Positions 14,375 to 21,278 of a DNA stretch of 23,358 bases are shown piece after piece. This DNA comes from Nanobdellota archaeon. Its GTDB lineage: Archaea > Nanobdellota > Nanobdellia > Woesearchaeales > GW2011-AR9. Below the pieces are notes generated by a model. The model worked only from the letters and a program-made list of their open reading frames with translations. It searched no databases and had not been told where the DNA came from. The position numbers and the translations under genes were made by a program. The stretch is taken from positions 1 to 23,358 of the forward strand of contig JAHJDQ010000040.1 of assembly GCA_018812355.1 (NCBI GenBank), in the 5' to 3' direction. Within the stretch, counting starts at the first letter, position 1. Every line of letters begins with the position of its first letter.

Positions 14375-14507
14375 GGCCCCATGGCTTAGTCTGGTAGAGC
14401 ACACGTTCCATAATTGGATGTGAAACTGATATCCAGAAATTAAGTCAGCTATCGTGAGAATCTTTTGATTCCGATAAAGGTCCGGGATTCAAATTCCCGT
14501 GGGGCCA
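14375..14507 (+). tRNA. tRNA-Ile(GAT) with three introns
   Basis: The acceptor is GGCCCCA (14375-14381) with TGGGGCC (14500-14506), A at 14507. Three introns follow exact BHB rules. Intron 1 is 14406-14424 (19 nt, between 30 and 31): central CACA/TGTG, bulges CGT and AAA, inner TCCA/TGGA with loop TAAT. Intron 2 is 14432-14450 (19 nt, 37/38): central CTGA/TCAG, bulges TAT and CTA. Intron 3 is 14457-14477 (21 nt, variable loop 44/45): central ATCG/CGAT, bulges TGA and AAA, inner GAATC/GATTC with loop TTTT. Splicing leaves 74 nt with anticodon loop CTGATAA (anticodon 14428-14430) and stem CACGA/TCGTG, as expected for isoleucine. A TATA-like TTTAAAAATA (14342-14351) lies upstream. Confidence 0.93.
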
Positions 14508-15161
14508 TTCATTTTCAATTCTTTTAAATTTATCAATATGCTTTAAATTAGCTGGTTTTATTTCAGAAAACCATTTTTTGGACATTTTAATTCCATTAAT
14601 TCTAACTCTAAAAATATCTTTCCAACCATACTTAGCACGTTTTTCAACATAAGAAGAAAATCTAAAACCAAGCTTAGTTAACATATCTTCTAATTGTTTG
14701 GCGAATTTTTTAGATATTGTAGCCATTTCTACCCTAGGATAAGGCCGACCATATTTATTTTCAATATACAAACATCCATCTGTATCAAAATATCCCCTTA
14801 GAAAACATTTAATTAACTCTTCATTGAGAGTAATTTCAAAAGGAGCTAAAAATTCGATTTTTTTACCTAAAGGTAAACCAAGAACTTTACTTTTATAATC
14901 TACTAATTTGTTTGACCAAATTTGGAACCCAAATACTCCACAAGAAGGCATTTCTCTTAGATTAATATCAATATCAAATAACTCTTTATACACTAATTTG
15001 ATTCTAGTAATGTAGTGATTTTTATCATCATTAATGTGTCCTCTCAATTGATAAAAACCTTTACCTTTGTAGTAATTCATACTTCCATCTCCAAGATGTA
15101 AGCCAATCTCCTCTGCTAAAAGAGGTGTAATCTGCTTAGGGAATATTGAGTTATTTTTCAT
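14445..15161 (-). CDS. LAGLIDADG homing endonuclease
   Basis: Two LAGLIDADG helices are visible: LLAEEIGLHLGDG (about residues 14-26) and CFLRGYFDTDG (about 119-129), each with the catalytic Asp. The 238-aa size fits a double-motif monomer, between the two halves of which lie DNA-binding segments. ATG 15161 is chosen because GGAG (15171-15174) sits 9 nt upstream. ATG 15170 abuts it directly, and GTG 15185 is upstream of it. The SD lies inside a hairpin. The last 20 codons are antisense to tRNA-Ile, whose 3' half supplies the C-terminus (WPHGNLNPGPLSES and on). The gene lies inside a unit bounded by a 20-bp repeat, so it is probably mobile. Its cleavage site is unknown, possibly the tRNA-Ile locus. 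Confidence 0.85.
   Translation of the reverse strand: MKNNSIFPKQITPLLAEEIGLHLGDGSMNYYKGKGFYQLRGHINDDKNHYITRIKLVYKELFDIDINLREMPSCGVFGFQIWSNKLVDYKSKVLGLPLGKKIEFLAPFEITLNEELIKCFLRGYFDTDGCLYIENKYGRPYPRVEMATISKKFAKQLEDMLTKLGFRFSSYVEKRAKYGWKDIFRVRINGIKMSKKWFSEIKPANLKHIDKFKRIENEWPHGNLNPGPLSESKDSHDS
14496..14515 (+). repeat. Direct repeat, left copy (tRNA-Ile 3' end)
   Basis: The 20-bp copy lies partly in the T-stem and acceptor 3' strand of tRNA-Ile (to 14507) plus eight bases beyond. It matches 15366-15385 without mismatch. Confidence 0.85.
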
Positions 15162-15170
15162 TTTTACCAT

Positions 15171-15202
15171 CTCCAATCTTTTCACAATCTTAAAGATTGG
15201 AG
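15171..15202 (-). promoter_or_regulatory. Hairpin that would hide the endonuclease Shine-Dalgarno
   Basis: On the endonuclease mRNA, CTCCAATCTTT (minus strand 15202-15192) pairs perfectly with AAAGATTGGAG (15181-15171), loop of 10 nt. The 3' arm contains the GGAG used for ATG 15161. Folding would therefore reduce translation. Comparable sequestration is known for the I-TevI gene of phage T4; here it is inferred from sequence. Confidence 0.5.
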
Positions 15203-15210
15203 TTTTTAGT

Positions 15211-15294
15211 AAAAGAGCGAGTCAAGCTAAACTCACAAAAAACTTTTCTTCATTAGGAAAAAGTTTTTGTTAAGAGTTTTGCGTCGCCTCTTTT
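15211..15294 (-). other. Long imperfect hairpin in the spacer behind the endonuclease promoter region
   Basis: The 258-nt stretch 15186-15443 holds no gene. Its main structure is an imperfect stem of about 84 nt: AAAAGAG/CTCTTTT (15211-15217 and 15288-15294), AAACTC/GAGTTT (15229-15234 and 15274-15279) and CAAAAA/TTTTTG (15236-15241 and 15264-15269). Two more hairpins lie before the right repeat: CTACCC/GGGTAG (15330-15335/15349-15354) and GGGTC-TAA-GACCC (15356-15368). They may be remnants of the mobile unit or leader/terminator structures. Confidence 0.4.
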
Positions 15295-15365
15295 TCATTT
15301 ATTCTTAAGAATTTATTAGTATATAAACTCTACCCGCACTTGTCCAGTGGGTAGTGGGTCTAAGA

Positions 15366-15385
15366 CCCGTGGGGCCATTCATTTT
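15366..15385 (+). repeat. Direct repeat, right copy (duplicated tRNA 3' end)
   Basis: Identical to 14496-14515. The duplicated tRNA part has no cloverleaf around it; the bases upstream form only small hairpins. Confidence 0.85.
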
Positions 15386-15411
15386 AAATTTAACCATTCC
15401 TCTTTCTAAAT

Positions 15412-15420
15412 TATTATAAA
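15412..15420 (+). promoter_or_regulatory. TATA-like box of the nucleoside phosphorylase gene
   Basis: TATTATAAA ends 23 nt before ATG 15444, giving a leaderless mRNA. It lies just outside the mobile unit. Confidence 0.5.
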
Positions 15421-15443
15421 CTTGACTTGGTATCAGTTAGATC

Positions 15444-16382
15444 ATGAATTTAAAACAATTTACTACTTCTCTTAAAAGAAACCTAAAAGATCTAAAAGAA
15501 AGAAAAGACTTTCCAAAAGCACTTGCTTCTAAAACTAGTCTCAACGGAAAACTGCATCATTTACCGGCAGAAATTAAGAACTTGCCAAAAAACACTTACC
15601 TGTTTATGTCAGGACCTCCTGGAAGAGCTAAAAATATTGCAGAAAATTGTTTTGATAATTTTGAAGAAGTTACTGAAAATTATCGTGCTTTTCATTTATA
15701 TTCTGGAACTATATCAGGAATACCAGTCGCTTCAATGGCTAGCCAGATGGGTTTCGGCTCGTTAGAAATAGCTGTTCAAGAATTAGCTGCTTCCGGTAAT
15801 CTTGGCGCTTTAATTCGGGTGGGAAGTTGCGGAGCATTAGCTGAACATTCAAATAAAGATAGAATTCAAGCTGGAGATCTTCTCATTGGAGAGTATTCTT
15901 CCTTTGCCCCCTTAACCGCATTATCATTATTAAAAGTTCCTTGGCACAATTCTAGACCAGATCCAACTATATTAAAAGCCATGAAACGATCCAGGGGAAA
16001 AACTGAAGATGCTCACTTTGAAGACCATATCCGGACTCATTGTGGAGGCATTTACTCAAAAGGCAACTTATATCGAGACGAACTATTCTTTGGTTCCTTC
16101 TCCAGTAATTTTTATCATACTTTAGTTAAGAGTGTTAAATCCGCTACAGGACATCTCGGCAGTGAGATGGAAGCAGCCATGTTAGAACTTATCGCTGAAG
16201 AAAATACTCAAAAGGGAGTCCCTCTTAGAGTTGGAACTTTCTGTCTTTTTGTGGGAGAAATCCGTCATGGTCAGGAGGTTCCTTATGTTAACAAAGAAAA
16301 GCTTGAAAGAGGTCAAAAAGCAGTTTATTCAATGGTTGTAAATATAACTAAAGAATTATACCATCTTGACCAAAAGATATAA
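15444..16382 (+). CDS. Nucleoside phosphorylase (uridine phosphorylase-like)
   Basis: This 312-aa protein belongs to the PNP_UDP_1 fold. The phosphate site motif is SGPPGRAKN (about 56-64; GDPxR in relatives, with R61). The core has RVGSCGAL (125-132) and a ribose-binding SEMEAAMLEL (240-249), where Glu241/Glu243 are the usual sugar contacts. It would split a nucleoside with phosphate into base and sugar-1-phosphate, part of nucleotide salvage. Uridine rather than purine preference is likely but not proved. The Asp of GDPxR is replaced by Pro. An N-terminal extension of about 50 residues is longer than in small bacterial forms. It is flanked by the tRNA-linked mobile unit and a surface protein gene. 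Confidence 0.82.
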   Translation: MNLKQFTTSLKRNLKDLKERKDFPKALASKTSLNGKLHHLPAEIKNLPKNTYLFMSGPPGRAKNIAENCFDNFEEVTENYRAFHLYSGTISGIPVASMASQMGFGSLEIAVQELAASGNLGALIRVGSCGALAEHSNKDRIQAGDLLIGEYSSFAPLTALSLLKVPWHNSRPDPTILKAMKRSRGKTEDAHFEDHIRTHCGGIYSKGNLYRDELFFGSFSSNFYHTLVKSVKSATGHLGSEMEAAMLELIAEENTQKGVPLRVGTFCLFVGEIRHGQEVPYVNKEKLERGQKAVYSMVVNITKELYHLDQKI

Positions 16383-16410
16383 CCAAAACCATATTCCCAT
16401 GCCTATAAAT

Positions 16411-16526
16411 CTTTAAATAGTTGTCATTCTCGGATACTAAAAAGCAAATAGCTTTTAGGATTCGAAAAATGCATGAAAAGCATTCTTAGGATACTTACAT
16501 TAACAGATGTTTGAGGGGGTATTAAA
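16411..16526 (+). promoter_or_regulatory. Promoter and structured leader of the surface lipoprotein gene
   Basis: TATA-like CTTTAAATA (16411-16419) suggests transcription from about 16440 or slightly before, leaving a leader of about 85 nt. It can fold into hairpins CTAAAAAGC/GCTTTTAG (16437-16445 and 16451-16458; one bulge) and AATGC/GCATT (16468-16472 and 16480-16484). Each hairpin is followed by TTAGGAT. A strong GAGGGGGT (16513-16520) serves ATG 16527. Most genes here lack a leader, so the structure may have a regulatory use; no known riboswitch class was recognised. Confidence 0.4.
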
Positions 16527-17594
16527 ATGAAAAAAGTTGTGATGAGTTTAACGATTATAGTAATGTTTATTTTTTTAGTAGGGTGTTTAGATTATCAAGC
16601 CTATCAGGCTCTTGAGGAGCAAAATACAACTGAAGAAGATAATCTCTTGCAAGAAATTGCCCAAATCGAAGATGAACTAGCTTTAGTGGAAGAAGAGGAA
16701 GAAATTGAAATTGAAGGATTCGCAGAAGAAAATCTTTCCGAGATGGAAGATGAAAATGTTTCGGAAGTAGATGAAGAGGGAATTCTTCCAAATTTAGAAG
16801 AAGAGACTGAAGTTTTAGAAATACCAACTAGTGTTGAGGATTATGATTTTAAAATAACTGTAGATGAGAATGAAATAGCTAAAGTAAACTTAAAATTAAA
16901 TGATCCTGACGAAGATAAAGTAACTTATACTTTCTCTCCACCGTTAGACAAAAATGGCACTTGGAAAACTAACTACGGTGATGCTGGAGAATATTTAGTC
17001 ACATTAACAGCATCTGATGGAAAACTAACCACTAAAAGTATAATTAAATTGATTGTTAACCGGGTTAATGTTGCTCCAATAATTAAGTCAATTAAAGACA
17101 TTGTTGCTAAAGAAGGTGATACAATCAAATTAGAACCGGATGTTTCAGATCCAAACAACGATCCAGTTACCTTAACTATCACGGAACCATTAAACGAAGG
17201 TTTATTTGCTTCTGATCATACTAGTGCAGGAGAATACCAGATTACCGTTACCGCTTCTGACGGAGAATTGGAAAGTAAGCAAACCGTTAAGTTATCCATT
17301 AAAGATGTTAATGTTTTACCAGTAATTGATGTCGTAAAAAACATTAAAGTAAAAGAAGGTGAAACAATTAAAATTGAACCTGAAGTTACTGATTTAGATG
17401 GAGACGAGATTAATTTAACCATCTCTGAACCAGTAGGAAATGATGGAATCTGGAAAACTGATTACACTGACCATGGCAGTTATACAATTACTATTACAGC
17501 TAATGATGGTAAAGATACAGTCACTGAAAAAGTACAAATTACCATTGAAGACGTCAATAAAGCACCAGAAATTATTGACATCTACTTAGGTTAA
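16527..17594 (+). CDS. Surface lipoprotein with Ig/cadherin-like repeats
   Basis: The product is 355 aa. The signal peptide ends in FLVGC with lipobox Cys20. A strongly acidic spacer (about 30-100, runs of Glu such as LVEEEEEIEIEG) follows, then three beta-sandwich repeats (about 108-178, 180-265 and 266-350). Each ends with a version of the SDGxL/ANDGxD motif and carries a block like GTWKTNYGDAGEYLVTLTAS. The repeats resemble PKD/cadherin-like (Ig-like) domains that mediate adhesion or act as stalks, with DPDxD/DxDGD calcium-type acidic clusters. It would sit outside the membrane by a lipid anchor. A related gene starts 44 nt downstream. Confidence 0.78.
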   Translation: MKKVVMSLTIIVMFIFLVGCLDYQAYQALEEQNTTEEDNLLQEIAQIEDELALVEEEEEIEIEGFAEENLSEMEDENVSEVDEEGILPNLEEETEVLEIPTSVEDYDFKITVDENEIAKVNLKLNDPDEDKVTYTFSPPLDKNGTWKTNYGDAGEYLVTLTASDGKLTTKSIIKLIVNRVNVAPIIKSIKDIVAKEGDTIKLEPDVSDPNNDPVTLTITEPLNEGLFASDHTSAGEYQITVTASDGELESKQTVKLSIKDVNVLPVIDVVKNIKVKEGETIKIEPEVTDLDGDEINLTISEPVGNDGIWKTDYTDHGSYTITITANDGKDTVTEKVQITIEDVNKAPEIIDIYLG

Positions 17595-17638
17595 ATTTTT
17601 ATTTTTCTTTTTTTTATTTTAATAAAAAGAGTTGAAAG

Positions 17639-20044
17639 ATGGTCGCTAAGAAAACACAAATTATTTTTGGATTAATTCTTTTTATCCTAGTGATTAGTGC
17701 GACTGCTACGGCTTTGAAAACTTTTCGAGTACAAGAAACGGAACTAGTCAAAGTTTCTGTAGAAGCAATTGATCCTGACCAGGATAATCTGACTTATTAC
17801 TATTCCGCTCCTTTAAATGAAAAGGGAGAATGGCAAACTGGTTATGATGACTCTGGCCAGTATAATTTAACAATTATCGCTTCTGACGGGATTGAACAAA
17901 CTACCGTACAAGTAGAACTGATTGTTGATAATAAAAATCAGCCACCACAGATTATTAAAGAAAAAATAACTGTGGAAGAGAATGAAATGGTTGACTTAAA
18001 AACAACCGTGGAAGATCCTGATAATGACCAATTAACTTACCAGTTTAATCCTCCCTTTAATCTTAACGGCCAGTGGACTCCTGATTATGATGATGCAGGT
18101 AACGAAACTACTAAGTTTACAGTTAGTGACGGTCAGTTTACAACTAAAACCGAAGTTGAAATAGAAATTATTAATACCAATCAATTACCTAAAATTGAAC
18201 AAATTTTTTCTGAAAAAAACAAAATTACATCCCAAGAAGATGAAGAATTAGAATTTTATGTAGAAGCAATTGACCATGATGAGGATAAATTAACTTACCT
18301 TTGGCAGATGGATAATGAAGAAATTAGTACCACTTCCTTGGGAGAATATAAGTTTGATTATGATGATGCTGGTGAACATTTATTAACTCTTTTCATTAAT
18401 GACAGTTCATCTTTTCTTACCCAAGAATGGAAGATTAATGTTGAAAATAAAAATCGTCGTCCGGAATTATCCAATCTTCCTCTGACAGTTAATGAAGGCG
18501 AGAAAGTAATCTTAGATTTTCCAGAACTTGATTTAGACGGCGATCTCTTAACCTATAGTTTTGCAGAACCTCTGAATCAAGAAGGAGAATGGCAAACTGA
18601 TTATGATGATGCTGGTAAATATCTTCTTGAAGTTACCGCTTCTGACGGCGAACTGGAAGAAAATTTTGAGGTTGAAATAACAGTTCTCGATAAGGACCGT
18701 GCTCCTGTCTTAACTTTTGTTGATGAATGGGAAGTTTATGAAAATGAACTATTAAAAGTAGAATTAACCGCGATTGATCCTGATGAGGATGACCTCATCA
18801 TTACCATTAACAATGCTCCAGAAAATTCTAAATTAGATGAACAAACTTTTTCCTGGCAGCCAGACTATGAAACAATTAAAAGAAAGGGTGGAGCTTTCAG
18901 TTACTTGTTAAATTATTTACGTTTGGAAGATTATTTTCTTAAAAGTAAAAATATTAATTTAGATATAACAGTTTGTGGAAAAGAATTATGTAGTTCTAAA
19001 GGAGTTAAATTAACTGTATATAATGTTAATCGTCCGCCTCAATTTATTAACTTGACAGATTTAGTTGTCAGGGAAACAGAATTAGTTAAACTAGAAGCTC
19101 AGGCAGTTGATCTTGATGGAGATATTATCAAGTACCATTATGGTTATCCTTTAGGTAACGATGGAAAATGGCAAACTGATTATGATGACCGGGACACTTA
19201 TTTTGTTGACATTACTGCTACAGATGGAAAACTTTCCGTAACTGAACAAATCAAATTAAGAGTAGAAAAAAACAATCGTCCACCAACTTTAGATGTTGAC
19301 GATGATGAAATTATTGTTAACGAAAATCAAGAACTTCAATTCAAGGTTGAGATTAATGATCCTGACACGGAAGAATTGGATTTATTTCTAGAAAATCTTC
19401 CACTTGGTGCTTCATTTAAAGATGGAATATTTTCCTGGCAGCCAAATTATCATACTGTCGAGAATAAAACAGAAAGTTGGTGGAATGATTTTGTCAGTAG
19501 TAATTCTTACCTTAATCGTAAATATAGTAGTGACAAAAAAACATTCTGGTTAAATTTTGTGGGAGCCGACGAAGAGTTTGATGTTATCCATCCAGTAAAA
19601 CTTGTTGTTAAGAATGTAAATCAACCGCCAGAAATTGTTGATTACCTTCCTACTACAGTAATTAACACTAAAATAAATGAACCGGTTGTCTTTCATGTAG
19701 CAATGAAAGATCTTGATCAAGATAAATTAGATTATCACTGGTACTTCGGCGCGAACCAATACCGAGTTAAGGATACCGATACAGTCGAGAGAACTTTTGT
19801 TGTTCCTGGTCAGAAAACTGTTCGCGTTACCGTTTCTGATGGTCGTAAGAAAATTGCTAAAGAATGGCATGTTAATGTGGAAGGCGAACTTGTGCATACC
19901 CAACCAGCTCACTTTCAAGCTGTTCAACCTGCTTCTGTTGGTGTTTATGTGATTAATACACAACCTAAACCAAAAATTGAACCAGTTGTTATCCCACAAC
20001 AAATAGACAACTTCACTTTAAAGACTTATTATATTGAGGGTTAG
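17639..20044 (+). CDS. Large exported protein of eight Ig/cadherin-like repeats
   Basis: The product is 801 aa. After a signal peptide (about 1-26, FGLILFILVISATATA), about eight beta-sandwich repeats follow at 27-100, 101-185, 186-275, 276-350, 351-465, 466-545, 546-660 and 665-750. Repeats 1, 2, 4 and 6 have the WQTDYDDAGKY-type block and end in ASDG-like motifs. Repeats 5 and 7 are variants (FSWQPDYE and FSWQPNYH) with insertions, repeat 8 is PKD-like (YHWYF, VRVTVSDG), and a 50-residue tail follows. There is no C-terminal anchor, so it may be secreted or bind the lipoprotein. Calcium-type DPDxD motifs recur. It likely forms an operon with the related gene upstream. Confidence 0.8.
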   Translation: MVAKKTQIIFGLILFILVISATATALKTFRVQETELVKVSVEAIDPDQDNLTYYYSAPLNEKGEWQTGYDDSGQYNLTIIASDGIEQTTVQVELIVDNKNQPPQIIKEKITVEENEMVDLKTTVEDPDNDQLTYQFNPPFNLNGQWTPDYDDAGNETTKFTVSDGQFTTKTEVEIEIINTNQLPKIEQIFSEKNKITSQEDEELEFYVEAIDHDEDKLTYLWQMDNEEISTTSLGEYKFDYDDAGEHLLTLFINDSSSFLTQEWKINVENKNRRPELSNLPLTVNEGEKVILDFPELDLDGDLLTYSFAEPLNQEGEWQTDYDDAGKYLLEVTASDGELEENFEVEITVLDKDRAPVLTFVDEWEVYENELLKVELTAIDPDEDDLIITINNAPENSKLDEQTFSWQPDYETIKRKGGAFSYLLNYLRLEDYFLKSKNINLDITVCGKELCSSKGVKLTVYNVNRPPQFINLTDLVVRETELVKLEAQAVDLDGDIIKYHYGYPLGNDGKWQTDYDDRDTYFVDITATDGKLSVTEQIKLRVEKNNRPPTLDVDDDEIIVNENQELQFKVEINDPDTEELDLFLENLPLGASFKDGIFSWQPNYHTVENKTESWWNDFVSSNSYLNRKYSSDKKTFWLNFVGADEEFDVIHPVKLVVKNVNQPPEIVDYLPTTVINTKINEPVVFHVAMKDLDQDKLDYHWYFGANQYRVKDTDTVERTFVVPGQKTVRVTVSDGRKKIAKEWHVNVEGELVHTQPAHFQAVQPASVGVYVINTQPKPKIEPVVIPQQIDNFTLKTYYIEG

Positions 20045-20046
20045 GT

Positions 20047-20085
20047 TTATTGTATGATTCATATCATGAATGTTATGTACAATAA
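20047..20085 (+). terminator. Strong hairpin downstream of the surface protein gene
   Basis: TTATTGTA (20047-20054) pairs with TACAATAA (20078-20085), with an inner ATTCAT/ATGAAT (20057-20062/20066-20071). A T-run (20093-20097) lies just beyond. It could stop transcription of the surface operon. The 170-nt gap that follows to 20216 shows no gene. Confidence 0.45.
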
Positions 20086-20216
20086 GAGCCCCTTTTTAAA
20101 ATATAATATTATCCTTTTGGTTTTCGTATCCATTTCCCAATGTAACCATATTTAAGTTCAAGAGCAATCACCAGAATAAAAAAAACAGATATTCTAGCTA
20201 TTACTAATGGAATTTC

Positions 20217-20525
20217 TCATTTTAAAATGGTTGTGTACATTAAAAGATTAATTGTTATCAAGTAAATTAATGATAAATAAATTATAAAGTCAGTAAGAAG
20301 TTTAGAACGATTTTCGTGTTGAGTAATATCATAATGATCTTCTTTAGAAAGCAAAACGATATTGCTTCTTTTGTTATTTGTCTTATCTCCATCAATATGA
20401 TGAATGTGTTTATCTTTAATTGATTCTTTTCCATATTTCTTTTCGGCAAGCCAGCGATGGACATATTTCCCAGAATTTTTAAAAATCAAATATCCTTCCG
20501 AATTTTTCTCTGTTTTTGCTTTCAC
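20217..20525 (-). CDS. HNH endonuclease-like protein with C-terminal membrane helix
   Basis: The product is 102 aa. The HNH region spans about residues 23-64: VHRWLAEKKYG, then HIHHIDGDKTNNKRSNIVLL and H64. The His-His-x-Asp pair with downstream Asn and His are the usual metal-binding positions. The last part (TDFIIYLSLIYLITINLLMY, about 78-97) is hydrophobic enough to cross a membrane, which is unusual for this family. The start is GTG 20525, chosen because a TATA-like ATATTTAAAT (20546-20555) sits about 25 nt upstream. It may be a solitary homing-type endonuclease of phage or intron origin. Its target is unknown. Confidence 0.7.
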   Translation of the reverse strand: MKAKTEKNSEGYLIFKNSGKYVHRWLAEKKYGKESIKDKHIHHIDGDKTNNKRSNIVLLSKEDHYDITQHENRSKLLTDFIIYLSLIYLITINLLMYTTILK

Positions 20526-20640
20526 AATAGTATAAAGTCGCTTAGATATTTAAATCTGACTTCTTTTGGAAAGGATTGTTTACTTTCTCACTCCATTATA
20601 CACCCAACACCTTTTTATACTAAAAAATAATCCTTCTTCC

Positions 20641-21276
20641 ATGAAATCAATTAATCAAGAAATAAACCAGATTCTTAATAAGCACCTTTCTATCCAGAAA
20701 TCATTAAAGAGAAGAATTATTAACATCAGATCGTTAGCTAAACATATTATTGAAGACTACGGTTTAAAATATTCTTTAGATGCTGTCATCTCTGCGATTA
20801 GAAGATATGATTTAGAACATCTTTCTTTACTAGGCTCGAAAGAAGCCGAAAAATATTTCTCTAAAATGATCATTCAAACTAAAGATAACGTCGCTAGAAT
20901 TGTTTTAAAAGACCGTGCTTTTAAAGATGTCTGTGCTGATTATTTAGGTAAAAGAATCCTCAAAGCTAATTGCCGCATTCTTAAATCAAAAGAAACGATT
21001 ACTTTAATCGTTGCCCAAAAAGATTTAGAACAGAAATTAAGTTTATTTAAACCAACAGACATTTCTAAAACCCAAAAAGACCTTTCTGAGATTAGATTAC
21101 AGTTTCCTAAAGATATTAGTAATATTAAGGGTATTTTTGCTCGGGTTGCTTCCGAACTAGCCACGCGTGATATCAACATTGAAGATGTTTTTTATGGTTT
21201 TCCTGATATTCTTATTTATGTAAAAGAAGATTCTTTAGTCAAAGCCCATCAGGCGTTAAGAGAGATTAAGAAATAA
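20641..21276 (+). CDS. ACT-domain protein with N-terminal winged-helix-like region
   Basis: The product is 211 aa. The N-terminal part (KRRIINIRSLAKHIIEDYGL, then SLDAVISAIRRY) resembles a winged helix, and the C-terminal 60 residues form an ACT domain (ISNIKGIFARVASELATRDI, then NIEDVF and DSLVKAHQALREIKK). A regulator that senses a small molecule, perhaps an amino acid, is a fair inference. ATG 20641 is preferred over an upstream TTG (20566) because a TATA-like TTTTTATAC (20612-20620) ends 20 nt before it. The stop almost meets that of the converging RelA/SpoT-like gene. Confidence 0.7.
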   Translation: MKSINQEINQILNKHLSIQKSLKRRIINIRSLAKHIIEDYGLKYSLDAVISAIRRYDLEHLSLLGSKEAEKYFSKMIIQTKDNVARIVLKDRAFKDVCADYLGKRILKANCRILKSKETITLIVAQKDLEQKLSLFKPTDISKTQKDLSEIRLQFPKDISNIKGIFARVASELATRDINIEDVFYGFPDILIYVKEDSLVKAHQALREIKK

Positions 21277-21278
21277 AA

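Larger units (their letters stand above)
14496..15385. mobile_element. Homing endonuclease unit nested at the 3' end of tRNA-Ile
   Basis: A perfect 20-bp direct repeat, CCCGTGGGGCCATTCATTTT, occurs at 14496-14515 (tRNA 3' end and 8 flanking bases) and again at 15366-15385. It bounds a unit of 870 bp per repeat period that holds the endonuclease gene. The tRNA remains complete, as after integration at an attachment site. No integrase or inverted terminal repeats were seen, so the mechanism (homing with target duplication or a decayed integrative element) is open. Confidence 0.6.

Noticed and set aside
14375..14507. tRNA-Trp(CCA) reading of the tRNA at 14375
   Set aside because: The TTCCATA segment lies in intron 1, and the BHB model gives a clean tRNA-Ile loop CTGATAA instead.
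15330..15377. Second tRNA at the right repeat copy
   Set aside because: Only the 3' acceptor strand is copied; the preceding bases form two small hairpins but no D or anticodon arm.
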